Origin: Zhengitettix transpicula
Lineage: Eukaryota; Arthropoda; Insecta; Orthoptera; Tetrigidae
Assembly: GCA_037074705.1 (NCBI GenBank)
Contig: CM073592.1
Location: 24,586,629 to 24,650,628 of the forward strand
Length of the DNA stretch: 64,000 nucleotides
Direction: 5' to 3'
Shown here piece by piece: positions 47,339-59,983 of the stretch (positions are counted from its first letter, which is position 1; each line of letters begins with the position of its first letter). Made by a program: the position numbers and the translations under genes. Below the pieces are notes generated by a model that worked only from the letters and a program-made list of their open reading frames with translations, had not been told where the DNA came from and searched no databases.

Positions 47339-48116
47339 TATATATAATAAAAATGGTCGTATGTTTGTTTGTATGAATGTATTTACGTTAATTTCTATAA
47401 AAAATTAAACGCGTGGACAGATTCCTACAAAAATTGGTGCACATATTCTTCAAAACTCTAGAAACGGTACTGTGTGGTTGAAAAACCTCTATCATAAATC
47501 TGGAAAGAAATATAATTGAAAAACCTGATAATTTTCTGTTAAATTACTGCGCGCCAAGAGACCATGACGTCACGCGAGAAGAAAGTCGTTACTACCCGAC
47601 GAAAAATGCAAATAGTTCCCTTTTCAGTAATGGAAAAAGCAGAAATATTTTCATTACATAAAAAGTATAATTTTTTTACAGAAATACTACATCGAATGAT
47701 AATATATAAACAATACGAAACATTAAACGATCCTTACGGAAAATGTAAGTTAATTTTCTCGCCATATTGGTGACTCCAATATGGCGATCATTTGTTTACA
47801 TTATGAATTTAGTTAACAATTTAATCTTTCGTAAGGGATTAAGACTGAGGGATAATTATATCCTGAAATACTCAAGGAGTATATTTAAGTATATTATTCG
47901 TAGAGAAATTTGGAGGTATGTTTCTTGGGGTTGATGCAATATAATTCAAAGTATTTAATAGCTGTTCAATTAATGCACTATCGGTCGAAAGAATGTAGGA
48001 ACTAGGAACAGATAGATCTAGGTGAAATCACCGCTTTACTATAGATGAATGTAGAATTAAATACTTTTTCGGGTTTATATAAATAAGTACACAGGCAACG
48101 CCGGGCACCCAGCTAG
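47339..48116 (+). mobile_element. Non-autonomous Helitron Hel5, body type B
   Basis: The 3' end is intact: AGGCAACGCCGGGCACCCAGCTAG before T48117. The 5' end has drifted into a TA run, so the TC start is not visible and the left boundary is approximate. The body aligns with Hel4 throughout (AAACGCGTGGACAG, GCGCGCCAAGAGACCATGACGTCA, CTCCAATATGGCGATC). Confidence 0.86.
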
Positions 48117-49775
48117 TAAGAAAATAAATATATGTTGTTATATATAATATTTTTGTGGGAATATTTCAGGTATGATGGTTGATTTAGACCAGAAAAGGTA
48201 AAGCAAGGGTAATTTCTTCTTATGTTTTACTCTTCTTCGATTTGAAGGACCGTAATTACCTCCATGGATTCACACCACTGAGATAGCGTACAATTAAGAG
48301 CAAATATAAACGCATCTGATGAATTCTAACGCCTTTTAACACACGCCTGCGTCTGTGGGGGGCAGACTCTAGTTAGAGTAATACTAGAGAAGTGGAGTGG
48401 CGTGTAGCGTGTAGCGTGTGTAACGTAAAGTGAAACTCTTTTCGCCTCTAATGGAGGCGACTCTGCATTAGCTGCTCTCGGTCGCTAATGGCGACTCAAG
48501 AGGAAACTCTCCACGACGACGATCACGCTCGCACATCCTCCAAAGAAAAGCTGCACGACTCTTGGAGATTCCTTCAAACACCTTAACAGTTCATTTTTCA
48601 AAAATATAGAAAGTAATTTACAATTTACCTCACACGTTTCCGTTATAAATTCTCTTCTTTCCCTTCCCTCATTCTTCAAACTATTCCGCATTTTCAAATA
48701 TTTATTTTCTCTAAATACTTACTATTAGATTCTTTTATCAATTTCTTTCAAACTATTAACAATAATTTAATTTCATAGATAAATTATTATTTGTCCATAC
48801 TTTATACTTTCTTTCATTTCTTTTTCAATCTTAATTTTTTTCTTTCTGTCTGTTTTATCTTTTGATTGTATTCCACTTTTAACTGAGAATTTTATTATTT
48901 TTGTTCTAATTTAATCGATTAAACTAACGAATCGATAGAAATATATATAGATTTTTTAACGGCCAGAACGAAGTCCTTATTACAGCAATAAAACATTATC
49001 CTCTTATTATTTCTTTTCTATCTACCTTATTTCTCTTTTTGATCCGAACCGTCTACATTTATATTATTTAAATCTCTCATTAGTGAAAAAAATATTTTCT
49101 GTTTTCTTATGTTTATTTACCCTTTCTCTCAATTTTGTCATTATTTTATTATGGGCTATTTGATCACACTTTTCAATTTTTATACAAACTTATTTACATT
49201 TATATATTACGAGACAATAATATATTTTTTTATCGCCCCTAGACTAATTTCAATCCATCGATTAGTCAGTCTCAATCTCTACTTCATTGCCTTCCTCTCG
49301 GTTTCTTACGAAGCTCAGATCAATTTCAGAAATAAATTTCCAAAATATACTTTTGTTTTATCATAGTCTACGTTTCTAACACGCAACTCAGTATCCTTAT
49401 TTCGCTTTTCAGTTTTTTGTATTTGAATGCCATTACATTTATTCCATCTTACTTCATATCAGTAATAAAAACTGTGATTCACTACGAGGAAATATTATTT
49501 GAGTGAATGATTTATAAAGGGAAAAATTTTTTTTTCGATGAGTATATATGTATGCTTTTTGAAATTCAATGCAGTAAACAATGTTTCATTGGCATCCTCC
49601 CACTTCAAAGACTATTCATATATGTCACTCGTATAATATCCATCTTGTTATTAATGAAATTAAAAAGCAGTTATCCCGTTTATATAGAAGTGCAAATGTT
49701 TGTCCTATAAAAAAATGTTAAAATTGATGGACATGAAGAGACGTTAGCGATTTATATATGTGATATCCGTAAGGA

Positions 49776-49812
<37 letters not shown>

Positions 49813-52715
49813 ATATTCTAAACCTCACAAATTAATTTAACATCAGTATCGTTGTGTCTTCTTCGATCACTCGTGTATTATTGAATTGTTCTTGTTAATC
49901 TTTAACCGCTAAAGATTATACTCATTAAATCGTTTTTAATAAATATGTACAGATGTACATATTCGGTTAGTCTAAACCGAAGTGTAAAACAAACAAGAGA
50001 CGCCGAGAACATTCACCTGAACGTATTGCGGGAGAGTCTACATTTCTCTTTTTATCCCCTGTTTTACAGATTTTAGAATTCGAAGGACAAAATCCGGTTG
50101 TGGTTGCAAATAGTGCAGACGACATTCTGTGCCCACGTATTAACATCGACAGTCGGCTCGGAAAAAAAATTCAGACATAGAAGCAGAGTGAAAGGAGCAC
50201 AGCTGTGAGTAAGCCTCTTAGCGTCCCAGTTTTAATTCGCAATGCGTTCCACCCTTTCACTGCTTCCCTCACCCTTCTGGCAAACGTAGCCATCAGATTC
50301 CTGTTTGTCGTGCACCGCCTTAAAATGAGCTTCAACGGAAGAACTACATCCGTTTCTTGGGTCATAATAAAATGCGTATTAAGGTCATCAAAATTTCTTT
50401 TCCTAGATTTAAATTAATAATAATTTCTTGGGAATAATTGACGTGTATAATTTTAAACAATTTACTGTTTCAATTAAAATTTAAATAAAGCACTATGAGT
50501 GTCCATTATTTTACATTATTCTCAAAACATGATGGTGTCGGACGATCAAGTTCCTCCTTTATTATTTCGCCGACGAAAAGTGAAAATTAGACTTAAAAGC
50601 AGTTTGAAAGACATTTATAAATATTGGTTTGCTTTAGTAACCAAAGACGTGCAGACCCATAGTCGGCAAGTTGTTCAAATAATTATTTTCTAGGCCTCGA
50701 TGTACTTTTTTCCAGGTGTGGAAACGATTCAAATATCGAGAGCAAATGGTTCACGTGGTTTCTTCATCTGGAACATTGGATTTTTACGTATCGTGTACAG
50801 AAAAAAAGGGGGGTGGGGAAGTTTATGTCCCATAGCTGCAACCAGGACTACGTGACTGGACGGAAATCGGAGCAAAGGAAGCCTCATTCTATTTTCCTGA
50901 AGGCGCCATTCTCAGGGAAATATTCCACTAGAATATGAAATTTAATTGAAGAAATCCCAGAAATAATACGTCCATTAAATTTCTTATTAAATTAAAATAA
51001 ATAGTTTTTATTTGTTCTAAACCTTGATTTTTATTAAATCCCTTGAAACAGAGTGATTAATTTTCAATTATAAACAGTGGATATCACTTTACAAAAATAC
51101 AGAAAAATCTAATAATTAATTTAATTTGAATTTGTATTTTTTATACATTTTGTAGGTTCATTAGCTATCTTTTTATAAACTTTACCACCCATTTTTAAAT
51201 AAACATCACCAGAATGGAAATCATCATTTGACACTTTTGTTAATGACAAGTGTAAAAGAAGCGACTATTATGATAAATATTTTATATGTACTCCAATGTC
51301 TACGTAAATACAAAAATTCAAAATTACGTGAAAATCTTTTTGTCTTATCTGTGAAACAATGAGTAATTGGATAAATTATTAGTTGACCGAATGAATAACA
51401 GACAAATATGAATCAATGTTAGTTTCGTCACATCAGTTACGTGATTACTAGCTAAAAAAATCGCCAGACACTAGGAAGGGGGTAATGGTAATAAGGAAGA
51501 GGTAACACTATAACTTCCTGGAAGTAACCAGCAGAAAAAAGAAAAAAAAGGAAATTGCTTCACTAATAAGTTTAATAGCAGGAGAGAACATAAAGATGTA
51601 AACCGGTATGGTACATTAAAAAAAACAATCTTAATTTAAAATATGAATATTTAACAAAATCGTAAGCATTAAGATAAATAGAACAATTTTAATAAAAATG
51701 CTTTCTAAAATGTATAATTATACAAAATATGATATTTTAAATGTTTTTAGAACATACTTGTGGTTGGTTGATTATTGGTTTGCTTGAACAAGTGGAGCGT
51801 CAGCGATTAATTATATTTAAAAATAATCGGTTCTCGATCATGGTTTAGGATCCAAATTGAGTCGGTTCCGTTCCAAAGTTTGGGCCAGGCGTCTCGCTGA
51901 AGAACGTTCTAAGCTACTTGTGACGAGTAAGTTGACAGTTTAAGACTAGACTTCCAGCGTGAATTTCGGGGAAGCTGATGACGTAAACGTAATGGACATC
52001 TCCATCCCGATATCCGAGGGACGTTCACGGCCTGTCGGAGGAACTTAGTGCTCGTATCCATCACAAGTTGCACGACCTGGATTAATCTGGACGAGACCGC
52101 ATCGTCGTGAGTAATGAGGCTTAGACGCTCAGCTGCGCGTTAATTAACAAAGTTACGACAGCAAAAAGACGACCACGACGAGGCGACAGAAAAGGGATTT
52201 CCGCGATGATGTGTCCCAAACCTGGATCACACACAAAGGATACTATCCTCGATTTGAGTTGCAGATATCTGGAGGACATTCGTATAAACACAAAGGATAC
52301 TGCCTCCGAGTTTCTTGGTCTGTTCCCATATTAATGGACAGTAGACAATCGTAATCAACGAAACGGATACTAAGGTAGTCTGTAATGTCCGGCCAACAAA
52401 ATAAACCTCACAGATCAACTCCCTCCTCTTATATCTGACCACGTCCCTCTACAATTTTTTTTTCAATCAGCCGTAGTTTCCTTTCTTACAAACACCAACA
52501 TGCATTTCCTGTCTTAAACGTCTGTCGGAACCATAAATTGCTAAATAAAACTTACATTCGGCCCTTATATATTGAAAATCTGGTTTCGGAAAACTTCGGA
52601 TTACCTCACAATTTATTCTTCATCTTTTCCCCATATACATTTATTTTTTTGTATGTACTATAGGCATTGTTAACTCGTTGATATAATAATGATTTACGTA
52701 ATGAAAAGGATTAAT
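48117..52715. other. Long unique A+T-rich stretch, no gene recognised
   Basis: No member of the window's repeat families was found in these 4.6 kb. TA/CATA microsatellite at 49782-49817. The region 51840-52440 is richer in G+C; its 71-codon minus frame (52227-52442) matches nothing I know. Frames at 49109-49366 and 50205-50417 are likewise unassigned. Confidence 0.5.
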
Positions 52716-52726
52716 CATACAAATTA

Positions 52727-53283
52727 TTTTTATTTTATTTTTTTTAGGGCAACAGGCTACATGAGGGTGATCCACATTGGGCAACTCCCCTTTAATATCA
52801 TAGGAAGGGATTTGAAAGGGGGGATGCGGAAGGGTAGAGGAAGGTAGCCAAGGGTTAAATATGGCCCCCGGGCTATATTTTAAGGATCCTACCCGGCATT
52901 CGCCTAAAGAAATGCAGGGAAAACCTTAGAAAAACCTGCATCGGGTAGGTCGGGCATTGGGTACTTTCCCCACGCCCTTCCGATAGCGGGAACGCAGCAT
53001 TCCCTTCTCCGTGCCTCGACCAGTTGAGGAGGCAGCTGGTCGACTATTCCAATGGGAACAGAGAACAACTCTTACCGTATGCTCAAGGTCTGTGACCCCG
53101 GAACATACACGTCTCAAAACAGGCCGAGGTGCCTCGGCTTGTGGGAACCTTAGTTCAAAAACGGAGAGGAAAAGGCATCCCCAAAGGTAGCCCCTTCGTA
53201 TCTCTCCTAAAAGGTTCTGCCTGCGAGAGAACCTCCCTCGCGGGTTACCTGCGAGAGAATCCTCTGGCAGGCGTGGAGTGTTT
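52727..53283 (-). mobile_element. Hairpin-headed SINE, copy R16, complete, with target-site duplication
   Basis: CATACAAATTA flanks it without mismatch (52716-52726 and 53284-53294). The tail complement reads mixed T/A (TTTTATTTTATTTTTTTT), and two head hairpins lie at about 53218-53273. About 19 bp (AGAGGAGTTTGCTGTGGGG in other copies) are missing at 52990, between two GGGA words. The perfect flanks suggest a fairly recent insertion. Confidence 0.9.
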
Positions 53284-53294
53284 CATACAAATTA

Positions 53295-54521
53295 ATTTCT
53301 TACGGCCTTGTCTGTGGATAGAAACGTTTTATGACAGAAAGAAGAAAATTAATAGTAACCTTTAGACGATAACGGTAATTTCTCTTCGCTTTTAGGCTGT
53401 TAAAAATATAGTGGTGAATGAAAATCAATTTTTATAATATATTTTCAGTTGAAATATAAATAAACTTTCTGGTTTTCTGTAGGGAAAAAAATTATTTTTT
53501 ATATAAAAATATTCGTTCAATGATCCTTTTATTGTTAAATACGAATAAAATTGGGATTTTATGCACTCTACGTTTTAGTTAAAAATTCATGAAATTAGGG
53601 AACAAAAATTGCTTCAAGGGTCATTTTTGAACAAGGTTTTTAAGTATCGTGGAATCCTTAATACTCTACTTATACTAAATTACATTTCAGAGTTTGAAGT
53701 ACTACGTTCTGAAAATTATACGTTTCGGTAATTTCTTTAATTTTATTTAAATTACCCTTCCTGTATATTTTTGTAGCCCCTGTCATTCTTTTATGCAAAT
53801 ATATTCGCAGTTCCACGGCGTTTAAAACCGATATAATATATCCGATATTGAGTTGTTTATGCATGAGATTTCCTTTAAAGGAATTATAACTAGGTTTCTC
53901 AGCACAACTAATGTATCACGCTATGATGAATATTGTATCAGCTTTTACTACCCCCTCCACAACGATCAAATTTACATCAGTTGCCCGTGAATATAATTCC
54001 TCGACAAAGTAGAACGTAAAACTTCTCTCATTTCGTTTTTCTATCAATATTTTTTTGTTCAGATTCGGTGATTAAAAATGGTAAATGCCAGGAGACGGAT
54101 CTGGGCTGTGTGATAGAATATTATATTTCGGTATAAAGTTACGGCGTGTTCGTTTCAGAGTAACATATCACCAGCGTGGTGGTGCAGTAAACCACTCACA
54201 CTGTTTCCCAATTATGCATTCGAATTTGCGATGGCAGGATTTGTGGTACATCCATGCGATGTCCTGATTGACATTGACAGTTATCCCATAAGCTTTCCAT
54301 CACACTACGACTAGGATCTAGATAATTACGCCCCGCTCCTGTTCTACAAAGGCTGTTAAAAATGTGTTATTACAATTCGACGCATGCCTTATTACATTTA
54401 ATATCTCATGTAAGTAATGGATACAGGGAATTTAATAATTACGAAACACCCTTACAGTTTCAAGTATTAAATATTTACGCGTTTTCTCCGTTCATCATTT
54501 AATTACAACTTAGGTGTATTT
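53295..54521. other. A+T-rich stretch, no gene recognised
   Basis: Nothing beyond short frames that match no known family. Confidence 0.5.
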
Positions 54522-54645
54522 ATGAATAAAAAAAGATAGCCAATACACACAAAACAGAATAATATAAACACCACACAACGTTTCTGGGGATCCTTGTACC
54601 TTTCGTCAGATGCTAAGAAGAGCCTAGAGCGACACAACTGCACTG
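54522..54645 (-). repeat. Dispersed repeat J, copy 2
   Basis: Read on the minus strand it gives CTAGGCTCTTCTTAGCATCTGACGAAAGGTACAAGGATCC, CAGAAACGTTGTGTGG, then TTTATATTATTCTG, in the same order as copies 1 and 3. Confidence 0.75.
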
Positions 54646-55492
54646 GTGAGTAGGAGTATTTATATATTCGTATGTTGCAAAATAAAAATATTGTCCATTT
54701 TGCTAGGAGAAGAAATAAAAATCGTGTTACATGATTATAAATTTAAAAAATCTACAACTGCAGACGACGAGCGAAAAATAAATCCTAATTAAGTCAGAAC
54801 AATAAATTGATGAAGTCGCAAAACACAAATAATACGGTTGTCTTCAGGCTTCTTAAATCAATAAAACATAAAATACGTAAAAATTAAGTAGTGTTGAAGT
54901 AACTGAATTTGAATCGTGAATTTTGTTTAGAGGTGTTTCATATAATGCCAAGATATTTAAATTAATAAATATTATAATCAGTGGTACAATCAATTAACAC
55001 TCATACAAAGCATTTTTCTCTTAGCATACAATTTTACTATTATATTCGTGACTTTAAATCGTTATTATCCGAGTATTTCAATGTTTGGATCTGAAATTTT
55101 AAGATTATCTCCAACATACAATCAACTTATAACACATTTTAAGATTAAGAATTCCATAAAACGAGAAAAAATTGGTATACGCTGTTGTAAAGATGTCATG
55201 TCATGCTATAAAGGCCCAACGTGACGCGTGAGTAATGAAGAGATGAAACTTGCCGTCAGGTGTCACTGCGATCCAACCCGAACTCTTCCGACACTTATAG
55301 ATTAATTAACTTATCAAATTCAGGGATAATGTAATGAATATCGCGCTCCAATCCAATTTATCAATTACAATCCATTAATCGGAATTCAGTGAGATCCTTA
55401 AAAAAGTAAAGACCATAATCTTCAGAGATTAATTTAAGTAATTAAATAATCTATATCTTTGAACGACATACTGATCTGAATTATATTCATCA
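54646..55492. other. A+T-rich stretch, no gene recognised
   Basis: Nothing recognised. Confidence 0.5.
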
Positions 55493-55896
55493 ATATCTTG
55501 GTGGCCGGCGTTGCCCGGATTGTCAAAATTAAACTCAGCAACATCCATAACCCCGGATTTGACACCAATCTCAGTTGTTTGGCCCCTCCACCCCGTTCCT
55601 AAAGGTTCTCACCTCCCACCTCCACAAAAAAGTGGAGAAACGCTATCTATCTCATAGATTCTGAAAATTTTGTTTTGACGTAAATATCGTCCGTTTTAAC
55701 ATGTTTTGAAATTTCCAGTTCAGTCCACCTCCACCCCTCGGGGGTGGTACCCGAGTCTTACCCCCACTGTGTTTGTTTCAGATTCTAAAGGAAACGTGTA
55801 CAAAATTAGGTCCAATTTTCTCGACGGGTATAGATTTTTATGCAGAACATACACAAACACACAAACACAAACAAACAGTCTATTTTATTTATCAAA
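55493..55896 (-). mobile_element. Helitron Hel6, body type A, decayed ends
   Basis: On the minus strand it starts TTTGATAAATAAA (TC decayed to TT) at 55896 and aligns with Hel1 and Hel2 (GTACACGTTTCCTTTAGA, TACCACCCCCGAGGGGTGG). It ends CCGGGCAACGCCGGCCACCAAGATAT, with CTAG lost. At about 404 bp it lacks the second internal module. Confidence 0.8.
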
Positions 55897-56388
55897 AATC
55901 ATCGGTAGGTAAACATAATAATATTATTTATATGTAGTACAAGTCAGCAGGCTATATATTATTATGTGATACCTTTCAGCAAATATACAATTAGTCCCCA
56001 CAATTTCCATGTAAACGTTAACAATTTATATTTAAACTATTTACCTCTAATTTTCTTGAATTTAATTTTCCAAAAGCTGGGATTTTGTGTGTGTAATTTG
56101 CGTAATTTTGGTTGTACCTGAATAACGCTTTATATATATATAAAACGAATAATATGGTTATTTATTAGAGTGTTTAATTCAGCCGCTAATTATAAGTAAT
56201 TATGAAAATTCTGCTTACTGAATTTAATTAAATTAATCTGTAAAACGGAAAATTGTTCACTCGTACTCTAATACCTAAAACAGAATGCGATAGGATTAAG
56301 TGGCGATGATAAGTATAATGGAAATTAAATAATGCGATTATTTTCTCAGAGACAGAAAAAAATACAGAAGCAAACTCAAACGATATAT
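55897..56388. other. A+T-rich stretch, no gene recognised
   Basis: Nothing recognised. Confidence 0.5.
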
Positions 56389-56400
56389 TGTTTAAGGAAT

Positions 56401-56938
56401 ATATATATTTTTTTTAGGGCAACAGGCTACATGAGGGTGATCCACATTGGGCAACTCCCCTTTAATAGCATAGGAAGGGATTTGAAAGGGGGGATGCCGT
56501 AGGGTAGAGGAAGGTAGCCAGGGTTAACTAGGGCCCCCGGGCTATATTTTAAGGATTCTACCCGGCATTCGCCTAAAGAAATGCAGGGAAAACCCTAGGA
56601 AAACCTGCATCCGGTAGGTCGGGCATTGGGTACTTGTCCCACGCCCTTCCGATAGCGGGAGAGGAGTTTGCTGTGGGGACGCAGCATTCCCTTTTCCGTG
56701 CCTTGACCAGTTTAGGAGGCAGCTGGCCGACTATTCCAATGGGAATAGCGGACAACTCTTACCGTATGCCCAGTGTCTGTGACCCCGGAACATACACCTC
56801 TCAGAACAGGCCGAGGTGCCTCGGCTTGTGGGAATCTTAGTTCAAAAACGGAGAGTAAAAGACATACCCAAAGGTAGCCCCTTCGTATATCTGCTAAAAG
56901 GTTCTGCCTGCGAGAGAATAGCCCTCGCAGACCTAGAC
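56401..56938 (-). mobile_element. Hairpin-headed SINE, copy R17, complete, with target-site duplication
   Basis: TGTTTAAGGAAT (56389-56400) and TGTTCAAGGAAT (56939-56950) flank it with one mismatch. It has a single head hairpin (CTGCGAGAGAATAGCCCTCGCAG, 56908-56930), like R3 and R13. Confidence 0.9.
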
Positions 56939-56950
56939 TGTTCAAGGAAT

Positions 56951-57548
56951 TCACAAATGTTCGGTTTTATAATTTATGTTTTATTATCTCCGTATGTGAG
57001 CTGACTGTAAAGATAACATCTGACACGGCCCACGTTTGTAGACGACTGCCGGATCGAATCTCGGGGTCTGAGGTCGCGATCAATTATCCTAGATGATTTG
57101 GCCCATCGCCCAAACCGACGAACTGCTGCATTATCTCCGACGCTGTTTAAAATAATTATTTGGCACGGAACCGCGGCGAAGTTTAAGAACTGTGAAAGAA
57201 ATTTTCCCTTGAGGGCGTTAGAGATTTACGAAGTGAGGGGACTCAGAATTAGGATAGCAAAAATTATGTGTACTCCCAGCAGAAGGAAATAATGCTTACG
57301 ACCACTACAAATACATCCAACATTTGTGGAGAAAGTCGTATCAATTAAAATATTAGAAAAAAAGGAAGCCTTTTCTAAACGTTTATTCATCGGTAATTCA
57401 ACTGGTGCTGTAATTATTTGTATGTATTGTATTCAGAAGTTAATCTCTTTATATTTTATATTAACTGTTATCCCATTGTCTTTACTCCCATATTGTTACG
57501 CCAACCCTTCGGCTCTCCCATTGTCGTTACGTTTTCGTCGCTTTTGAG
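56951..57548. other. Unique stretch, no gene recognised
   Basis: TGCCGGATCGAATCTCGGGG at 57047 loosely recalls a tRNA T arm, but no A box lies at a suitable distance upstream. Frames of 64-73 codons match nothing I know. Confidence 0.45.
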
Positions 57549-57790
57549 TTTTGTCAACTGACCACTGCAGTTTTGTTTCTCTAGGCTCTTCTATGCACCT
57601 GACGAAAGGAACAAGAATCCCAGAGTTGTGAGTTATTTATATTATCTTTTTTGTCTGCATTTGCTATATTTGTTATCCGCTAATTAATATCGTTAAATTT
57701 TGTTAAGCATAGAAAATTCGGATGTGACGTGGCGGTTTATGATTGGTGCTTTTTTATTCATTATTTTCAATTAGACGTAATTTTTTTCAT
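57549..57790 (+). repeat. Dispersed repeat J, copy 3
   Basis: It aligns with copy 1 (TTTCTCTAGGCTCTTCT, CACCTGACGAAAGGAACAAG, TTTGTCTGCATTTGCTAT) but has about 75 extra bp before the shared TTCATTATTTTCAATTAGACG end. The GAAACG of the core has been lost (CAGAGTTGTG). Confidence 0.75.
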
Positions 57791-58039
57791 TTTATATGTA
57801 CATTGGGACAAAATTACAGCTCCTTGGCAATATTTTAATTCATTATATTATGAACCTGTCCTACTTCTTTGCCTGAGACAGAAATGAGAACCATATCTGG
57901 GTTAAATTAAAATAATTAATAAATAAATATTAAAATTTAATTAATTAATTAAAATACAAACACATTTCCAATTAAAAATATTTATTCGATGTCGATCTCG
58001 GCAAACCTTGGCTTAAAATCATAACGTGAAACCGTCAAG

Positions 58040-58067
58040 TAGCCTGTTGCCCTAAAAAAAATAAAAA
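58040..58067 (+). mobile_element. Hairpin-headed SINE, micro-copy of the 3' end
   Basis: TAGCCTGTTGCCCTAAAAAA is the exact SINE 3' terminus with a tail; nothing upstream is SINE. TCAAG lies on both sides (58035-58039 and 58068-58072), possibly a short target-site duplication. It sits 7 bp left of the complete copy R18. Confidence 0.7.
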
Positions 58068-58074
58068 TCAAGCA

Positions 58075-58643
58075 AAAAAAGGTCTGCGAGGGATATTCTC
58101 TCGCAGGCAATACCTGCGAGGGATGTTCTCTCTCGCAGGCAGAACCTTTTAGGAGAGATACGAAGAGGCTACCTTTGGGTATGCCTTTTCCTCTCCGCTT
58201 TTGAACGAAGGTTCCCACAAGCCGAGGCACCTCGGCCTATTCTGAGAGGTGTATGTTCCGGGGTCACAGACCTTGGGCATACGGTAAGAGTTGTTCGCTA
58301 TTCCCATTGGAATAGTCGGCCAGCTGCCTCCTAAACTAGTCGAGGCACGAAGAAGGGAATGCTGCGTCCCCACAGAAACCTCCTCTCCCGTTATCGGAAG
58401 GGCGTGGGACAAGTACCCAATGCCCGACCTACCTGATGCAGGTTTTTCTAGGGTTTTCCCTGCATTTCTTTAGGTGAATGCCGGGTAGGATCCTTAAAAT
58501 ATAGCCCGGGGGCCCTAGTTAACCCTTGACTACCTTCCTCTACCCTTCCGTATCCCCCCTTTCAAATCCCTTCCTATGCTATTAAAGGGGAGTTGCCCAA
58601 TGTGGATCACCCTCATGTAGCCTGTTGCCCTAAAAAAAATAAT
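58075..58643 (+). mobile_element. Hairpin-headed SINE, copy R18, complete
   Basis: Two head hairpins (58083-58108 and 58112-58140, the second with an extra TC). TCAAGCA flanks it at 58068-58074 and 58644-58650. The body is close to the consensus. Confidence 0.89.
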
Positions 58644-58650
58644 TCAAGCA

Positions 58651-59699
58651 TCTCCGTAAACTCAACCTCAAAATACAAACTGTATTCATGCGCTCATTAT
58701 TATGAACAAGCCTTCTAACTCAAAGCAGTTGGATTAATTCCTGGATGATTTTGGGTACTGTCTTATAATATTGTATATAATTATTTATTTAGCTAAATGA
58801 TGTTGATAACAAAGTTTACTAAATTAGAGAACTACAGTTTTCCAGGTGAATCTGTTGCAGATACAAATTTCTGGTCTCTTTTTACTTTACTAGTGACAGT
58901 CAACCTGATGACGATGGCGGTGCATGCCGTCGAAACGTAGTTGTTTAATAAACCATTGGCCTGGGTTGAGAATTTTCTTTTAACGGGTATTCATTTTTAC
59001 AAACTCGTTTTTCTTAATTTTATTATATATGTTACACTATTGCTTTTATATTAGAAGCAATTGAAGTAATTTTAAATATATTTTTTTTCCAAGATGGGAT
59101 GGTAGGTCTATTTGAAACTGGTGCCATTTTTAATATACGCTATTTTATTCTTGTCCATCGTGTGAAAAAAAGTGGAATTGAAGGTTAAATTTAATTCAGC
59201 CTAGGGCCGTGACAGTTTGTTTCCTCAGCAAGGTTGCATACCAAGGGGGTTGAATTGTTCAAATTTTCGTCTATCTTGTAGGATGTCTCATCATTAGTCG
59301 ACGTTTTTGCCAGATAGATTCATAACTCATGTAAGACCCAATTGTAACACTAGATCGACTTTATAGAACAATCAATAGTCAGTGACAGTGTCGTTTCGCA
59401 CCCATTCAAGTTTGTTCTTTTTCAGAAACTGAATAATTTCAACTATTAACGTGGAAATGAAAGAAATTGACTCAAAATATCTGCAACCATAATTAGATTT
59501 TTATTGATGTTTAGGTGTTAACAAAAGGGATTCACACGGGTTGCTTCAGCTTTTAAATGTACCAATGTGTCCGGTAAATCATTCTTAAATAAAGTCCTAA
59601 AAGTCAGGCCTTGAAGAATGTGATCTAGAAAAAATGTAGGTGAGCCTGTGTTTGTTTAGATCTATTTTATTGAATGGTGGACGGAAATGGCAGGCAGCC
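58651..59699. other. Unique stretch with the best hammerhead-like module
   Basis: Apart from the module at 58905-58937, described in its own entry, no gene or repeat of this window is recognised. Confidence 0.5.
58905..58937 (+). ncRNA. Hammerhead-like motif, best preserved in the window
   Basis: CTGATGA (58905-58911), one C, a GATGGC/GCCGTC stem (58913-58918 with 58926-58931, five Watson-Crick pairs and one G-T), a 7-nt loop, then GAAACG (58932-58937). Hammerhead ribozymes need CUGANGA, stem II and GAAA in this order. Here one extra C separates CTGATGA from the stem, and I could not place stem I and stem III with confidence, so activity is doubtful. Confidence 0.4.
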
Positions 59700-59772
59700 G
59701 ACTTGGGTAGCTCAGGTGGATAGAGCACCTCTTAAGAAGTGGAGGTCCCGCGTTTGATTCCAGGTCCGGTCG
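59700..59772 (+). pseudogene. tRNA-like sequence, pseudogene or SINE head
   Basis: TAGCTCAGGTGG (59708-59719) is a good Pol III A box with a complete D arm (GCTC/GAGC), and CGTTTGATTCC is a B box with two changes. GACTTGG and TCCGGTC at the ends pair in six of seven positions, counting wobble. The anticodon arm is abnormal (ACCTC/GAGGT with a 10-nt loop), so this is not a standard tRNA gene. Confidence 0.6.
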
Positions 59773-59983
59773 AGATTATTTCATCCTGAACCTTTAATTC
59801 AGTTTCATAGTCTTCATCGCTGAGCTTCAACTGGAACCATTTTTTCTGTTGTGTTAAATTGTGAGTATTGTGCTTACTATCGAAGTTGACAAAACAGAAA
59901 GAAAGTATTTGGATATACAGAAGGAATTAAGATATTAATACCATAGTCTGTATTTTTTCTATGTCTTAATGAAGAAGGTGTAG

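Noticed and set aside
56634..56840. Recurring frame of about 68 codons (MSHALPIAGEEFAVGTQHSL type)
   Set aside because: It is the antisense shadow of the same SINE. It starts and stops at different places in different copies.
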